DNA from: Robiginitomaculum sp.
GTDB lineage: Bacteria; Pseudomonadota; Alphaproteobacteria; Caulobacterales; Maricaulaceae
DNA length: 39,727 nt
NCBI GenBank assembly: GCA_002733905.1
Contig: NVXK01000014.1
Coordinates: forward strand, 1-39,727
Direction: 5' to 3'
Shown here: positions 1 through 8,131 of the stretch, piece after piece
Position numbering within the stretch: the stretch's first letter is position 1
How the letters are laid out: the number at the start of each line of letters is the position of its first letter
Program-made: the position numbers and the translations under genes
The notes under the pieces: model-generated
What the model was told of the DNA's origin: nothing
What the model saw: only the letters and a program-made list of their open reading frames with translations
The model's database searches: none

Positions 1-1
1 T

Positions 2-2227
2 GCTGATCTCAACCGTGTCGATGTAAATGATCTGAAAGCATTCTTTAAACGTTGGTACGGCCCTAACAATGCGGTCATTACTATTGGCGGTGATTTTGAT
101 CGCGCCCAGACCCTTGATTGGGTGGTGAAGTATTTTGGTTCAATCCCGCGTGGTCCAGACGTGCAAGATATTGAGAAGACCAAGGTTACATTGGATAAAG
201 ACCGTTATGTATCTCTCGAAGATAATATCACACTGCCATTGATACAAAAATCATGGCCAACCGTTTATGCGCGGCATGAAGACGAAGCGCCTTTGGATGT
301 CCTGATGCAAATTATTGGCTCTGGTAAAACTTCGCTCCTTTATCAGAATATGGTCAAAAACGGCTATGCAGTGCAAGCCAACGCAGGTCACGGGTGTTCA
401 GAGCTATCTTGTACATTCACGGTTACAGCCTTGCCAAGTCCAGCAAAGGGAAAGTCTTTGGCAGATTTGGAGGCAATTATTTCGGAGACCTTTACAGAGT
501 TTGAAAGTCGTGGTGTCATGCAGTCTGATTTAGACCGCATGAAGATAGGTATCCGCAAAAGCTTTATCTATGGCCTTGAAAGCGTACATGGCAAAGTTTC
601 AAAGCTGGCTTATTGGGAAACCTTTGGTAACAATCCAAACTTGGCACAGGCCGAACTTGACCGGTACGAAGCTGTTACGTCTGATGATGTCATGCGTGTT
701 TATCACCAATATATTAAAAACAAACCAAGCGTCACGATGAGCGTCGTACCGAAGGGCCAAATGCATAAAGTGGCCAAAGCTGACAATTGGTGGCCGACAA
801 AACGCGCATTGCCGCAAAGCTCAAACCAGAGTGCATCAATCGTGCAAGCTGATATTGTCGATAACTTTGATCGTTCCGTACAGCCCGCATCTGGAGCCAT
901 ACCAACTGTAACCGTGCCAACCCTATGGCATAGTAAGCTTGATAACGGTATTAAGGTCTCTGGCAGTGTCTCTACAGAAATCCCAACAACAGCGATTACT
1001 ATTCGCATGAAGACTGGACAAAAGGACGAGCCAATTGACAAGCTTGGTCTGGCGAGCCTTACAGCGGCTATGATGGGCCAAGCCTCTAAAAACACGAGTG
1101 CAGAAGATTTGACGACCCAGTTACAACTCCTCGGGTCATCCGTTGGGTTCGGGGCAGGGACGAACAGCACGGTTTTGTCTATCTCTTCATTAAGCGAGAA
1201 CCTTGATGCAACCCTAGAGATCGCGCGTGAGAAGCTTATGGAGCCAGGATTTAAGCAAGAGGATTTTGATCGTCTGCAAAACAATATGCTTGAAGGTATT
1301 CGGTCCAGTAAAAAGAAAGCTACAGCCAATGCAGGCAGTGCATTGTCGCTACTGCTCTATGGCCGTGATAATGCCTTTGCCTATCCAGGTTCAGGTTTAG
1401 AAAATACCGTCTCCAAACTGACATTAAATGATGTGAAGCAATATTATAAAGACCATTACTCAGCTTCTATCGCAGAGATTATTACAGTGTCTGATTTGTC
1501 TAAATCCGATCTGACCGAAAAACTGTCTATCTTTAATGATTGGCAAAAGACACCGGTTAAAACCGCAGACATTAAACCCTTCCCGAAACTTGCAGGCGGA
1601 ACGTTGTATCTAATTGACAAACCGGATGCCGCTCAATCTGAAATTCGTATTGCAAAACGCTCACTGACATATGATGCAACCGGAGAAAACTACCTTACTA
1701 AGCTTATGGCCTATCCATTAGGAGGGGCATTTAACTCGCGCATTAATCTAAATTTGCGTGAGGACAAAGGGTATACTTACGGTGCGCGTGCTGGCTTTAG
1801 CGGCGGTAAATATGCGGGTAGTTTTGGCGCGTCCGCAGGCGTTAAACGAGATGCCACCAAAGACGCCATAGTTGAGTTCTTCAAAGAAATCGATGATTTT
1901 GCTAAAACAGGCATGACCCAAGAAGAACTCGACTTCACCAAGTCTGCCAAGGGGCAAAAGGATGCGGGCGCATATGAAACCGCACGTCAAAAACTAGGCC
2001 TGATCGGGCATTTGCTAAACTATGATCTATCAGAGGACTACAAGATCAAACAAAAGGAAGTCTTGGAAGGGCTGACAGTTGCAGACACAAAACGTCTCGC
2101 GCGGGAGCATCTCAATTCCAATGACATGATCATCGTCGTGGTCGGGGACAAGGCTAAAATCTTAGATGATCTCAAAACCCTACCTTACACAATCGTAGAA
2201 ATTGATGAGTTAGGCCGTGTGAAATAG
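2..2227 (+). CDS. M16 family zinc metallopeptidase, 5' truncated by window edge
   Basis: The reading frame is open from base 2 with no stop, so the gene starts outside the window; the GTG at 122 is an internal codon. The first visible residues (FFKRWYGPNNAVITIGGDF) are typical of the end of the first M16 (pitrilysin/insulinase-like) domain. A long linker around base 830-910 is followed by a second M16 domain beginning near LWHSKLDNGIKVSG, giving the usual duplicated architecture of about 900 residues. The second domain has no HxxEH zinc motif, as expected for the non-catalytic half; the catalytic motif should lie upstream of the window and cannot be checked. Family members are mostly periplasmic or exported peptidases that degrade small peptides; any signal peptide is out of view. 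A hairpin lies just downstream (2257-2293). Confidence 0.9.
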   Translation, partial: ADLNRVDVNDLKAFFKRWYGPNNAVITIGGDFDRAQTLDWVVKYFGSIPRGPDVQDIEKTKVTLDKDRYVSLEDNITLPLIQKSWPTVYARHEDEAPLDVLMQIIGSGKTSLLYQNMVKNGYAVQANAGHGCSELSCTFTVTALPSPAKGKSLADLEAIISETFTEFESRGVMQSDLDRMKIGIRKSFIYGLESVHGKVSKLAYWETFGNNPNLAQAELDRYEAVTSDDVMRVYHQYIKNKPSVTMSVVPKGQMHKVAKADNWWPTKRALPQSSNQSASIVQADIVDNFDRSVQPASGAIPTVTVPTLWHSKLDNGIKVSGSVSTEIPTTAITIRMKTGQKDEPIDKLGLASLTAAMMGQASKNTSAEDLTTQLQLLGSSVGFGAGTNSTVLSISSLSENLDATLEIAREKLMEPGFKQEDFDRLQNNMLEGIRSSKKKATANAGSALSLLLYGRDNAFAYPGSGLENTVSKLTLNDVKQYYKDHYSASIAEIITVSDLSKSDLTEKLSIFNDWQKTPVKTADIKPFPKLAGGTLYLIDKPDAAQSEIRIAKRSLTYDATGENYLTKLMAYPLGGAFNSRINLNLREDKGYTYGARAGFSGGKYAGSFGASAGVKRDATKDAIVEFFKEIDDFAKTGMTQEELDFTKSAKGQKDAGAYETARQKLGLIGHLLNYDLSEDYKIKQKEVLEGLTVADTKRLAREHLNSNDMIIVVVGDKAKILDDLKTLPYTIVEIDELGRVK

Positions 2228-2256
2228 CGATCCCTCGTCGCTCATTCGCACCTAAC

Positions 2257-2293
2257 AATGCGGGTCATTTAGGGGCGCGAAATGACCCGCATT
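2257..2293 (+). terminator. Hairpin downstream of the M16 gene
   Basis: A perfect 14-bp stem (AATGCGGGTCATTT at 2257-2270 against 2280-2293) with a 9-nt loop sits 30 bases after the stop codon. There is no clean U-run after it, so it may be an imperfect terminator or an mRNA 3'-end stabilising stem. Confidence 0.55.
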
Positions 2294-2367
2294 TAGACTT
2301 TAAAAGAGTTTTAAATTGATAAAAAAAGAATAGCCTTGGTTTCCCACCTTCAAAAAAGCCAAGGCAC

Positions 2368-2425
2368 GTTGGAAGTGTAACGAGTGAGACGGTCCACATG
2401 CCGTCAACCTCGTTACACTTCCAAC
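2368..2425. repeat. 17-bp perfect inverted repeat
   Basis: GTTGGAAGTGTAACGAG at 2368-2384 is repeated in inverted orientation at 2409-2425. Inside it a 5-bp stem (GACGG 2388-2392 / CCGTC 2401-2405) forms, leaving an 8-nt loop. No T-run follows directly. It stands at the left side of the degraded island, between the M16 gene and the lrp fragment. It could be a small mobile-element remnant, a protein-binding palindrome or a terminator for either strand. Confidence 0.7.
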
Positions 2426-2473
2426 AAAATAATATGATTATTAATCCAATCCCCTTTTTGTAGTACGAGTTTT

Positions 2474-2625
2474 ATGGCCGCAGGTTTAGATAGACTAGAT
2501 ATTAAAATATTGGATGTCATCCAGCATGATGCGAGCCTGAATTCTCACGCAATTGGAGAGCGGGTCGGCCTGTCTTCTTCGCCCTGTTATCGGCGTGTAA
2601 AACGCATGGAGGATGATGGGGCTAT
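2474..2625 (+). pseudogene. Lrp/AsnC-family regulator, N-terminal HTH fragment
   Basis: From ATG 2474 the frame encodes a near-canonical Lrp/AsnC helix-turn-helix: LDRLDIKILDVIQHDASL, then VGLSSSPCYRRVKRMEDDGA. In intact family members (about 150-160 residues) a ligand-binding RAM domain follows the HTH. Here the similarity ends after about 50 codons near base 2625 and the frame stops at 2677. The bases beyond the break encode, in another frame, the tail of a relaxase (2617-2838), so the gene was cut by a recombination or deletion. A 67-residue protein could still be made and might bind DNA, but without its ligand domain it is best regarded as broken. Confidence 0.75.
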
Positions 2626-2838
2626 GCCCCGCTTGATAAATCAAGTCACGTCAATGGCATCTACTCAAAATACATAGATAGGCCGAGTGGGAAATACGCA
2701 ATTATCGAACGGGCCAAAGATTTTACCCTTGTCCCGTGGCGAGACGTGCTCGAGCGTAATCGAGGCAAGGCAGTATCGGGGATCATTCGCAATGGGAATG
2801 TATCGTGGACTTTGGGCAAAGGGCGAGGGGTATCGTAA
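2617..2838 (+). pseudogene. Relaxase (VirD2/DUF3363-type) C-terminal remnant
   Basis: In the frame ending at the TAA at 2836-2838, open from base 2617, the translation contains GIYSKYIDRPSGKYAIIERA, KDFTLVPWRDVLERNRGKAV and SGIIRNGNVSWTLGKGRGVS. This matches the conserved end of alphaproteobacterial conjugative relaxases with a DUF3363 domain (pattern: RYA-I-E...FTLVPWRPVLE...G...SG--R---VSW--GR). There is no start codon and no relaxase N-terminus; the upstream bases are the lrp fragment. It shows that a conjugative or mobilisable element once occupied this locus. Identification is from recognised motifs only, not from a search. Confidence 0.7.
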
Positions 2839-2961
2839 CGTCTTGAAGTGGAGGCAAAGCTGACGTTAAGTCCCGCTACGAGAACTTGTTGCTGGGCCAG
2901 TCCGGACGCCTAGTTCAGCTCGGGGCACTATACCAAGAATTTGCTTGTATTTTGGAATCTT
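2839..2961 (+). other. Non-coding remnant between relaxase tail and direct repeats
   Basis: A short readable tract (2867-2962 approximately, with residues such as KSRYENLLLGQSGRLVQLGA) runs open to a TAA, with no start codon. It reads like a decayed coding sequence but I do not recognise a family. Nothing else supportable is seen here. Confidence 0.3.
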
Positions 2962-3017
2962 AACTCCTTAGGTTATTGTTGATGCTTTTAACTTCTTAGG
3001 CTATTGTTGGTGCTTTA
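2962..3017 (+). repeat. Two tandem 28-bp imperfect direct repeats upstream of the SIR2 gene
   Basis: Bases 2962-2989 and 2990-3017 are two adjacent copies of a 28-bp unit (core TTAGGYTATTGTTGRTGCTTT, Y and R marking differences), identical at 24 of 28 positions. They end 36 bases before the ATG of the SIR2 gene, where a promoter or operator is expected, and may be paired binding sites for a regulator or a simple duplication. Confidence 0.7.
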
Positions 3018-3053
3018 AAATCCCACCTTCACTCTTCTGAGAGAGATAACTCT

Positions 3054-6000
3054 ATGAATGACTTAATTATACCATCATCTCTCTCTCAAGCACTTAAAGC
3101 TGGAAAGATTATATTATTCTTAGGTGCTGGCGCTTCCATGGAGGCAGTGAGTGCATGTGGCGGTAAGCATCCACCTTCTGGCGGGCAACTGACTAAGATT
3201 CTATCTGAAAAATTTTTAGGTCGAGTGATTCCCGACATGAGTTTGATGAGTATGGCGGACCTGTGCACTAGTAAATCAAGTTATACTGCTGTCGCAGAAA
3301 CTATCAGAGATGAGCTCAAAAAGTACAAAATATCGGATGCTCACAAACTAATACCAAGTTTCAAATGGCACACAATCGCAACCACAAATTACGATACCTT
3401 TATTGAAGATGCGTATGGAGAACACCCGTCGCCTTTGCAAAATGTTCTTCCTTTTGTGAAGGACAACCAACCAATAGAGAGTAGAATTTCAAGCACTCCC
3501 AACCCTCTTGTACTGTTAAAATTACATGGCTGCGTTGACCACGCTTATGATAAAGAAGTGCCTTTGATTCTAGATCCGTCGCACTACGAAACATACGCAA
3601 ATGGACGCAGGCGACTATTTTCACGTTTGGAAGACTTTGCTCACGAGATGCCATTACTGTTTATCGGGTATCAGCTCGGAGACCCACATATATTATCGAT
3701 TGTACGAAGGTTAGAAAAAGACGGTAGTCGTCCAGAATGTTTTGTTGTCGCGCCAAACGTGGATGAGGATGTCAAATCCCATTGGGCGAGCAAACGCATC
3801 ACGTGCATAGACGCTAGGTTTGGTGAATTTATAAAGAAACTCGATAGCACTATTCCCGCCGCCGCAAGAAATTTGCATGGGTTGATACCCAAAGACAGTC
3901 TGCCCCTAACCAAACATTTTCGAGTAAACACTCCTCCAAGTGATGAGCTATTTAAAAGCCTTGAAACCGATTTAAAGCACATTCATGCTTTGATGGTTGT
4001 TCCTGAACAAACCCCGAAAAACTTTTACAGGGGTTTTGATGTTGATTTTGGAGGTATCGCTGCAAGTCTTGACGTAGATCGTAGAGTTTCCAGCGATATA
4101 ATACTAACTCTCATCGATAGAATTGGTGTCAATGGGGTGGAGCTAAACCTGTTACTGGGGGCAGCAGGCTCGGGTAAATCCACAGTATTGAAGCGAGTAG
4201 GTTGGGATATTTCACGAGATTTTGACACGCCTGTTTTTTGGCTAAATGATGGCGGTTTTCTCCATTTTAAAACTATCAAGGAAATTTTCAATCTGACAGG
4301 TAAGCGCATTTATCTACTGGTCGATAACGCCACCAATTGTGTCGAAGAAATAACTTCGATTTTGGACAAGGCTTTGGAGTTCAGTGTCAATATAACTATT
4401 CTTGCAGCGGATAGAACTTCAGCTTGGAATACAACTGGTGATGAAATCGAGAATAAATACCGTGGTGATGTTTTCACATTGGGGCAGCTTAATACCAAAG
4501 AGATTGATGGCTTACTTGCTAAATTAGGTAAATACTCTGCGTTAGGGGTCCTTTCTGCATTCTCACCCGAAGAACAAAAACAAGCCTTTCTCGATGCGGA
4601 CAGGCATCTTTTGGTAGCACTGCACGAGGTTACTCAAGGTAAGCCATTTGAAGAAATACTCATGGATGAGTATCAGTCTCTTACACCATTTAAGGCACAG
4701 CAACTTTATCTGGACATATGCACGCTTCATCAATTTAACGCAAAAGTACGTGCAGGGTTAATTAGTAGAGTTTCAGGAATCCCGTTTTCCTTATATCAGG
4801 AAGAGTTTTTTAAGCCACTGGAAGATGTAGTGCTCGTTCAAACAAACAAATATACGGGTGAGCACGAGTATATGGCTCGACACAAAAGAGTTGCATCTTT
4901 GGTTTTTAAACAAGTTTTTTCTGAAGATGGAGATAGGGTAAAACAGTTAGTGCGTCTCATTGAAAGTTTAGATGAAGGTTACGAGTCTGATAGGCGTGCG
5001 TTAAATGCACTGATTAAAGGTAAAAACATCGTAGATCTAATCGGTAATGTTGATGCAGGTAGAGAAGTTTACGACTGCATCCTCAATCTTTTAGGACAGC
5101 GTTGGTACATTTTTCATCAAAGAGCAACATTCGAATTGAAACATAGATATGGTTCGTTAGATTTAGCAGAGGCATCGGCACTTCAAGCACTTGAAATTGA
5201 GCCTAACAGGTCAGCTGTTCAGCATACGCTCGCTGAAATATCTAGACGCAAAGCTTCACTTGCCAAAACCAAAACCCAAAAAGAATTCTATAGAAATCAA
5301 GCACGAAAGAGACTGTCTAAAATTAAGAGTACGCGGTCAGGACACGCAGAAAGTTCTATGTGTAAAATTATGCTTGATGAGCTTAAAGACTTGGCTGCCG
5401 AAACTGATTTGAACAATGAGAATTCTGTTTCTGAGTTAGTTGAAAAAAGTAAAATGGTAAGACAAAAAATAGATAAGGCTATAAACAACTATCCATTAGA
5501 GGTGGATTTTCAAAAACTGAGATCTAATTTTTTCATGATATTGAAGGAAAGTGCAAAAGCTAAACAAGCCTTAGAGAAGGCATGGGCTCTTTCTAAGAAT
5601 GGCTCTGGCGTCTCCATGCAGCTCGCCCGCGTCTACTTGAACGAGAACGACGTAACTAAAGCTGAAGAAATTCTGATCGAAAGCCTTCAAGAAGTACCTG
5701 ATGATTCAATGCTAAATCTGGAAATGGCAAGATTAATTATCGAGCATAAACTAGATATTGACAAAGCAGGACTATATCTGTCTCGTTCTTACCGAAGTAG
5801 TGATAAAAATTATCAAGCCAGATATCTCCACGCGCAATATCTAATACTGTTCAGTGAGCCAGAGAGCGCGGCAGAATTATTTACTCAAATTGACGAATTT
5901 GCGCCCAGAGGTTATTTATCTAAGTACCAATCTGAACAGACGCCTCTAGCGAAGAGACTAGGCACCATTGATGGACGAGTAATCACAAAGCAAGCAAGTT

Positions 6001-6161
6001 TTGCTTTTGTGAGCACTCCGAAGTACCCAGAGAACATATTTGTTAGCTCTGCTTTGTATTCTACTTCAGAATGGGACAAAGTAAAAATTAACTCAAAAAT
6101 GAGTTTCACAATTGGCTTTACCAGGCAAGGGCCGGTCGCTCATACGGCAATAGAAAAGTAA
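3054..6161 (+). CDS. SIR2 - STAND-like NTPase - TPR - OB/cold-shock-like protein; putative anti-phage defence
   Basis: This 1035-residue protein has four visible parts. Residues 1-280 form a SIR2-like domain: FLGAGAS (22-28), TTNYDTF (110-116) with the probable catalytic Asn112, LHG (157-159) with the probable catalytic His158, and FIGYQLGDPH (203-212). Around 330-560 there is a P-loop NTPase region with Walker A GAAGSGKS (369-376) and a Walker B-like IYLLVDNA (419-426), in which Asn follows the Asp. Residues about 690-960 are helical TPR-like repeats. The last 66 residues (970-1035) resemble a cold-shock/OB fold: IFVSSALYSTSEWD, then MSFTIGFTRQGPVA. SIR2-domain STAND proteins (Avs5-type) and other SIR2 defence proteins deplete NAD+ on phage infection; the same role here is inferred from architecture. 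The gene is monocistronic, more AT-rich by eye than its neighbours, and sits beside an integrase and relaxase debris. ATG 3054 has a weak upstream GAGAG. Confidence 0.88.
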   Translation: MNDLIIPSSLSQALKAGKIILFLGAGASMEAVSACGGKHPPSGGQLTKILSEKFLGRVIPDMSLMSMADLCTSKSSYTAVAETIRDELKKYKISDAHKLIPSFKWHTIATTNYDTFIEDAYGEHPSPLQNVLPFVKDNQPIESRISSTPNPLVLLKLHGCVDHAYDKEVPLILDPSHYETYANGRRRLFSRLEDFAHEMPLLFIGYQLGDPHILSIVRRLEKDGSRPECFVVAPNVDEDVKSHWASKRITCIDARFGEFIKKLDSTIPAAARNLHGLIPKDSLPLTKHFRVNTPPSDELFKSLETDLKHIHALMVVPEQTPKNFYRGFDVDFGGIAASLDVDRRVSSDIILTLIDRIGVNGVELNLLLGAAGSGKSTVLKRVGWDISRDFDTPVFWLNDGGFLHFKTIKEIFNLTGKRIYLLVDNATNCVEEITSILDKALEFSVNITILAADRTSAWNTTGDEIENKYRGDVFTLGQLNTKEIDGLLAKLGKYSALGVLSAFSPEEQKQAFLDADRHLLVALHEVTQGKPFEEILMDEYQSLTPFKAQQLYLDICTLHQFNAKVRAGLISRVSGIPFSLYQEEFFKPLEDVVLVQTNKYTGEHEYMARHKRVASLVFKQVFSEDGDRVKQLVRLIESLDEGYESDRRALNALIKGKNIVDLIGNVDAGREVYDCILNLLGQRWYIFHQRATFELKHRYGSLDLAEASALQALEIEPNRSAVQHTLAEISRRKASLAKTKTQKEFYRNQARKRLSKIKSTRSGHAESSMCKIMLDELKDLAAETDLNNENSVSELVEKSKMVRQKIDKAINNYPLEVDFQKLRSNFFMILKESAKAKQALEKAWALSKNGSGVSMQLARVYLNENDVTKAEEILIESLQEVPDDSMLNLEMARLIIEHKLDIDKAGLYLSRSYRSSDKNYQARYLHAQYLILFSEPESAAELFTQIDEFAPRGYLSKYQSEQTPLAKRLGTIDGRVITKQASFAFVSTPKYPENIFVSSALYSTSEWDKVKINSKMSFTIGFTRQGPVAHTAIEK

Positions 6162-6537
6162 TTTGATCTCTTTATCACCATTCTATTTTTCCTCAGGACG
6201 AAAAAACATTTCTGAATCTCTTGTTAAGCCGCGTGACTAAGGTCGGCTTTGGGGAAAATATACCAACTAAGGATGTTCATATTTGAGGGGTTTTTGTTAT
6301 CCTTTAATAAGAAAAGACCTTATTAAAGGATAAAGGCGACGTATTTCTGTTCGGAAGGTTTCGTTTTTTTTGAGCGAATGCGTGATCATTCTTCGATAGG
6401 TGGGAATATCAATCTAAATAGTATTTACGCATGATTTTGGTGGTGATATAATTTTCGAAAACCTGAGGTTTTTACCCGCTTGCTCATCTAGTCGTGAGGG
6501 GAATAGCATTGTAGTTTTTAGAATTTAGCGGCCATAT
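6162..6537. other. 376-bp gene-free stretch
   Basis: This AT-rich interval holds no convincing ORF on either strand. Its one clear structure is the long hairpin at 6297-6333. No promoter stands out strongly. Confidence 0.6.
6297..6333. repeat. 15-bp perfect hairpin with 7-nt loop
   Basis: TTATCCTTTAATAAG (6297-6311) is exactly complementary to 6319-6333, with loop AAAAGAC. It lies 135 bases after the SIR2 gene stop. There is no T-run after it on the + strand. It could be a terminator stem, a regulatory palindrome or a recombination site. Confidence 0.75.
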
Positions 6538-6732
6538 ATGTCAAAACCCTGTTCCAATTCATCTATAAGCGTTCAGCAAATAGAGAGGGGGCTTTGTATT
6601 CTCGTTCGGGTTATTGAAAAGCATGGGGATGTGTATTGGCCGATCTTTGAGCGGTTGGAACGCGAACTTGAGGTCAGGAAAACAATGCAATCACGAATGT
6701 CTCCGTTTAAACGGGTTTCAAAGTTTGAATAA
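6538..6732 (+). CDS. Small hypothetical helical protein
   Basis: This ORF gives a 64-residue protein with an amphipathic, charged middle (QQIERGLCILVRVIEKHG, then YWPIFERLERELEVRKTMQ). That composition is protein-like and unlike a shadow translation. I recall similar short helical proteins beside integrases in alphaproteobacterial islands, but assign no function. It runs toward the integrase gene and their 3' ends overlap by 26 bases (6707-6732). No clear Shine-Dalgarno precedes ATG 6538 (upstream GCGGCCATAT). Confidence 0.5.
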   Translation: MSKPCSNSSISVQQIERGLCILVRVIEKHGDVYWPIFERLERELEVRKTMQSRMSPFKRVSKFE

Positions 6733-8092
6733 GGCTATCTGGTACATCGTGCGCTATTTTCAGCAATTCAGTCTGACGGTATTCTAATGAACCACCATCG
6801 CCGTATGAGGGGCGAGAATTCTTATGCCCCATGAGCAAGCACCTCAATCCATAATCTAAGCCTGCTTCCAGCATACGTTTTTCAAACGAATGACGGAACG
6901 AATATACGCGGTGATCTTTGGTAGGCAACAAACCTCTGATCCGAAAGGTTTTCATGAGGGAAGATGAAAGCAGACTGCTTTTATCTTTATAGTGTGCAAA
7001 GCCGTTAGGGGCTCGTTTAAACGCTTCTAGTGAAATGCCTACAAGGGGAATGTCTCGGACCGCTGAATTTGACTTTAGCTGACGATTTGTACTGGGGCGA
7101 ATTCTTATATGAGGGACTTTGTGATCCAGCATTATATTTTCCGGCAATATATTGGCGATTTCACTGGGGCGGCACCCCGTTTCTATCAAGCAATATACGA
7201 TTAGGCGCGCCTCTTCATTTAGCCCGTCAAACGCGCAAGGCCGCAATATTTTTGTTCTTATCCATTCGTTTTCAAACGGAGGGATATCTTTATATACACT
7301 ATCGTTGAAACGTAACTTTCGAAACGGGTTTTCTCTACTTTCATCACCTTCATATTCCCAATAAACACGGTAGAGTTTCCGCATATTGCCTAAATCTCGG
7401 TTAGCCGTATTCGGGTTCATCGTCTTTTTATCCTTTTGGGGTTTAAGACGTTCTGCCCACCAATTATAGAACTCACGCGCATGTTTTCTGGTGATTTGAT
7501 CCATAGGCAGATCCCCAAACTTGGCGGTAAAGTTATTCACGGCCCGTTGCTTTGGTTTGAACCATTCGCGGCGTTGGGCGATTGATTTACCGTGTAGATC
7601 GCCAATGGATAATTCTTTTGTATATAATTTGAATGCTTCGGTAATCGTCGGAGCTGCAGGTTTTACGCCGCCAAGTAAGGCTTCGGCCTCTTGGCCATTA
7701 TGATCAGGCTGTCGGGCGACTTCTGTCAGTCTAAGCAGTAATTCGCTTAGTTGGCTGATATCGGCAAGTTCTGCGGCAGGGGAATAAATAAAGCCGCGTG
7801 CCATGGCTCTTTGTTTTGCAGACTTGTAACGGCTTACGGCAATTCGTGGCCTGTCGGTGTGGTCCGCACTGTTGTCGTTGGCATTTGCGCTTGACAGCGT
7901 GGCCCAATATTGATCGTCAGCTTCGGCCAATGCGTCACGTCGATGTCTCGCGACTTCAAGAGAGGAGGTGCGCAGGGCAGTGCGAATAGTTATGCGTGTA
8001 TCAAGGTGGGTGTAGGGCGCTGGCACTCTTCGCACGTAATGCCAACGTTCATTTCGGTTTTGTAAATATTGGTTTAGGCGTTTCATATGCAT
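6707..8092 (-). CDS. Tyrosine recombinase/integrase of a genomic island
   Basis: A 461-residue protein if translation starts at the ATG at 8092 (MHMKRLNQYLQ); MKRLNQ at 8086 is equally possible. The frame is open further upstream to 8188, but that part reads across the direct repeats and does not look like protein. The N-terminus (WHYVRRVPAPY) resembles the DUF6538 segment of alphaproteobacterial integrases. A SAM-like core-binding region lies around 150-250 and the catalytic domain around 285-440. Catalytic residues, numbered from 8092: Arg308 in ETGCRPSEI, Lys340 in NRQLKSNS, Arg400 in YSFRHS (Tyr replaces the first His of the HxxR box), His423 in LMGHK and the nucleophile Tyr430 in PSYGDGGS. 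The gene starts 126 bases from the 3' end of tRNA-Thr, the usual arrangement for an island integrated at a tRNA. Confidence 0.9.
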   Translation of the reverse strand: MHMKRLNQYLQNRNERWHYVRRVPAPYTHLDTRITIRTALRTSSLEVARHRRDALAEADDQYWATLSSANANDNSADHTDRPRIAVSRYKSAKQRAMARGFIYSPAAELADISQLSELLLRLTEVARQPDHNGQEAEALLGGVKPAAPTITEAFKLYTKELSIGDLHGKSIAQRREWFKPKQRAVNNFTAKFGDLPMDQITRKHAREFYNWWAERLKPQKDKKTMNPNTANRDLGNMRKLYRVYWEYEGDESRENPFRKLRFNDSVYKDIPPFENEWIRTKILRPCAFDGLNEEARLIVYCLIETGCRPSEIANILPENIMLDHKVPHIRIRPSTNRQLKSNSAVRDIPLVGISLEAFKRAPNGFAHYKDKSSLLSSSLMKTFRIRGLLPTKDHRVYSFRHSFEKRMLEAGLDYGLRCLLMGHKNSRPSYGDGGSLEYRQTELLKIAHDVPDSLIQTLKPV

Positions 8093-8107
8093 TAGACTGT
8101 ACCACGT

Positions 8108-8131
8108 TTTGTTACACAATTTGTTACACAA
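8108..8131. repeat. Two perfect tandem 12-bp direct repeats upstream of the integrase
   Basis: TTTGTTACACAA occurs at 8108-8119 and again at 8120-8131, between the integrase start and tRNA-Thr. Repeats at this place often act as integrase or excisionase arm-type binding sites, or as operators for the int promoter; the role here is inferred from position. Confidence 0.7.

Noticed and set aside
122-2227. The GTG at 122 as the true start of the M16 peptidase
   Set aside because: The same frame is open and M16-like from base 2, so the gene begins outside the window.
7030-7989. Forward-strand ORFs across the integrase region
   Set aside because: They are shadow frames of the reverse-strand integrase and show no protein-like motifs.
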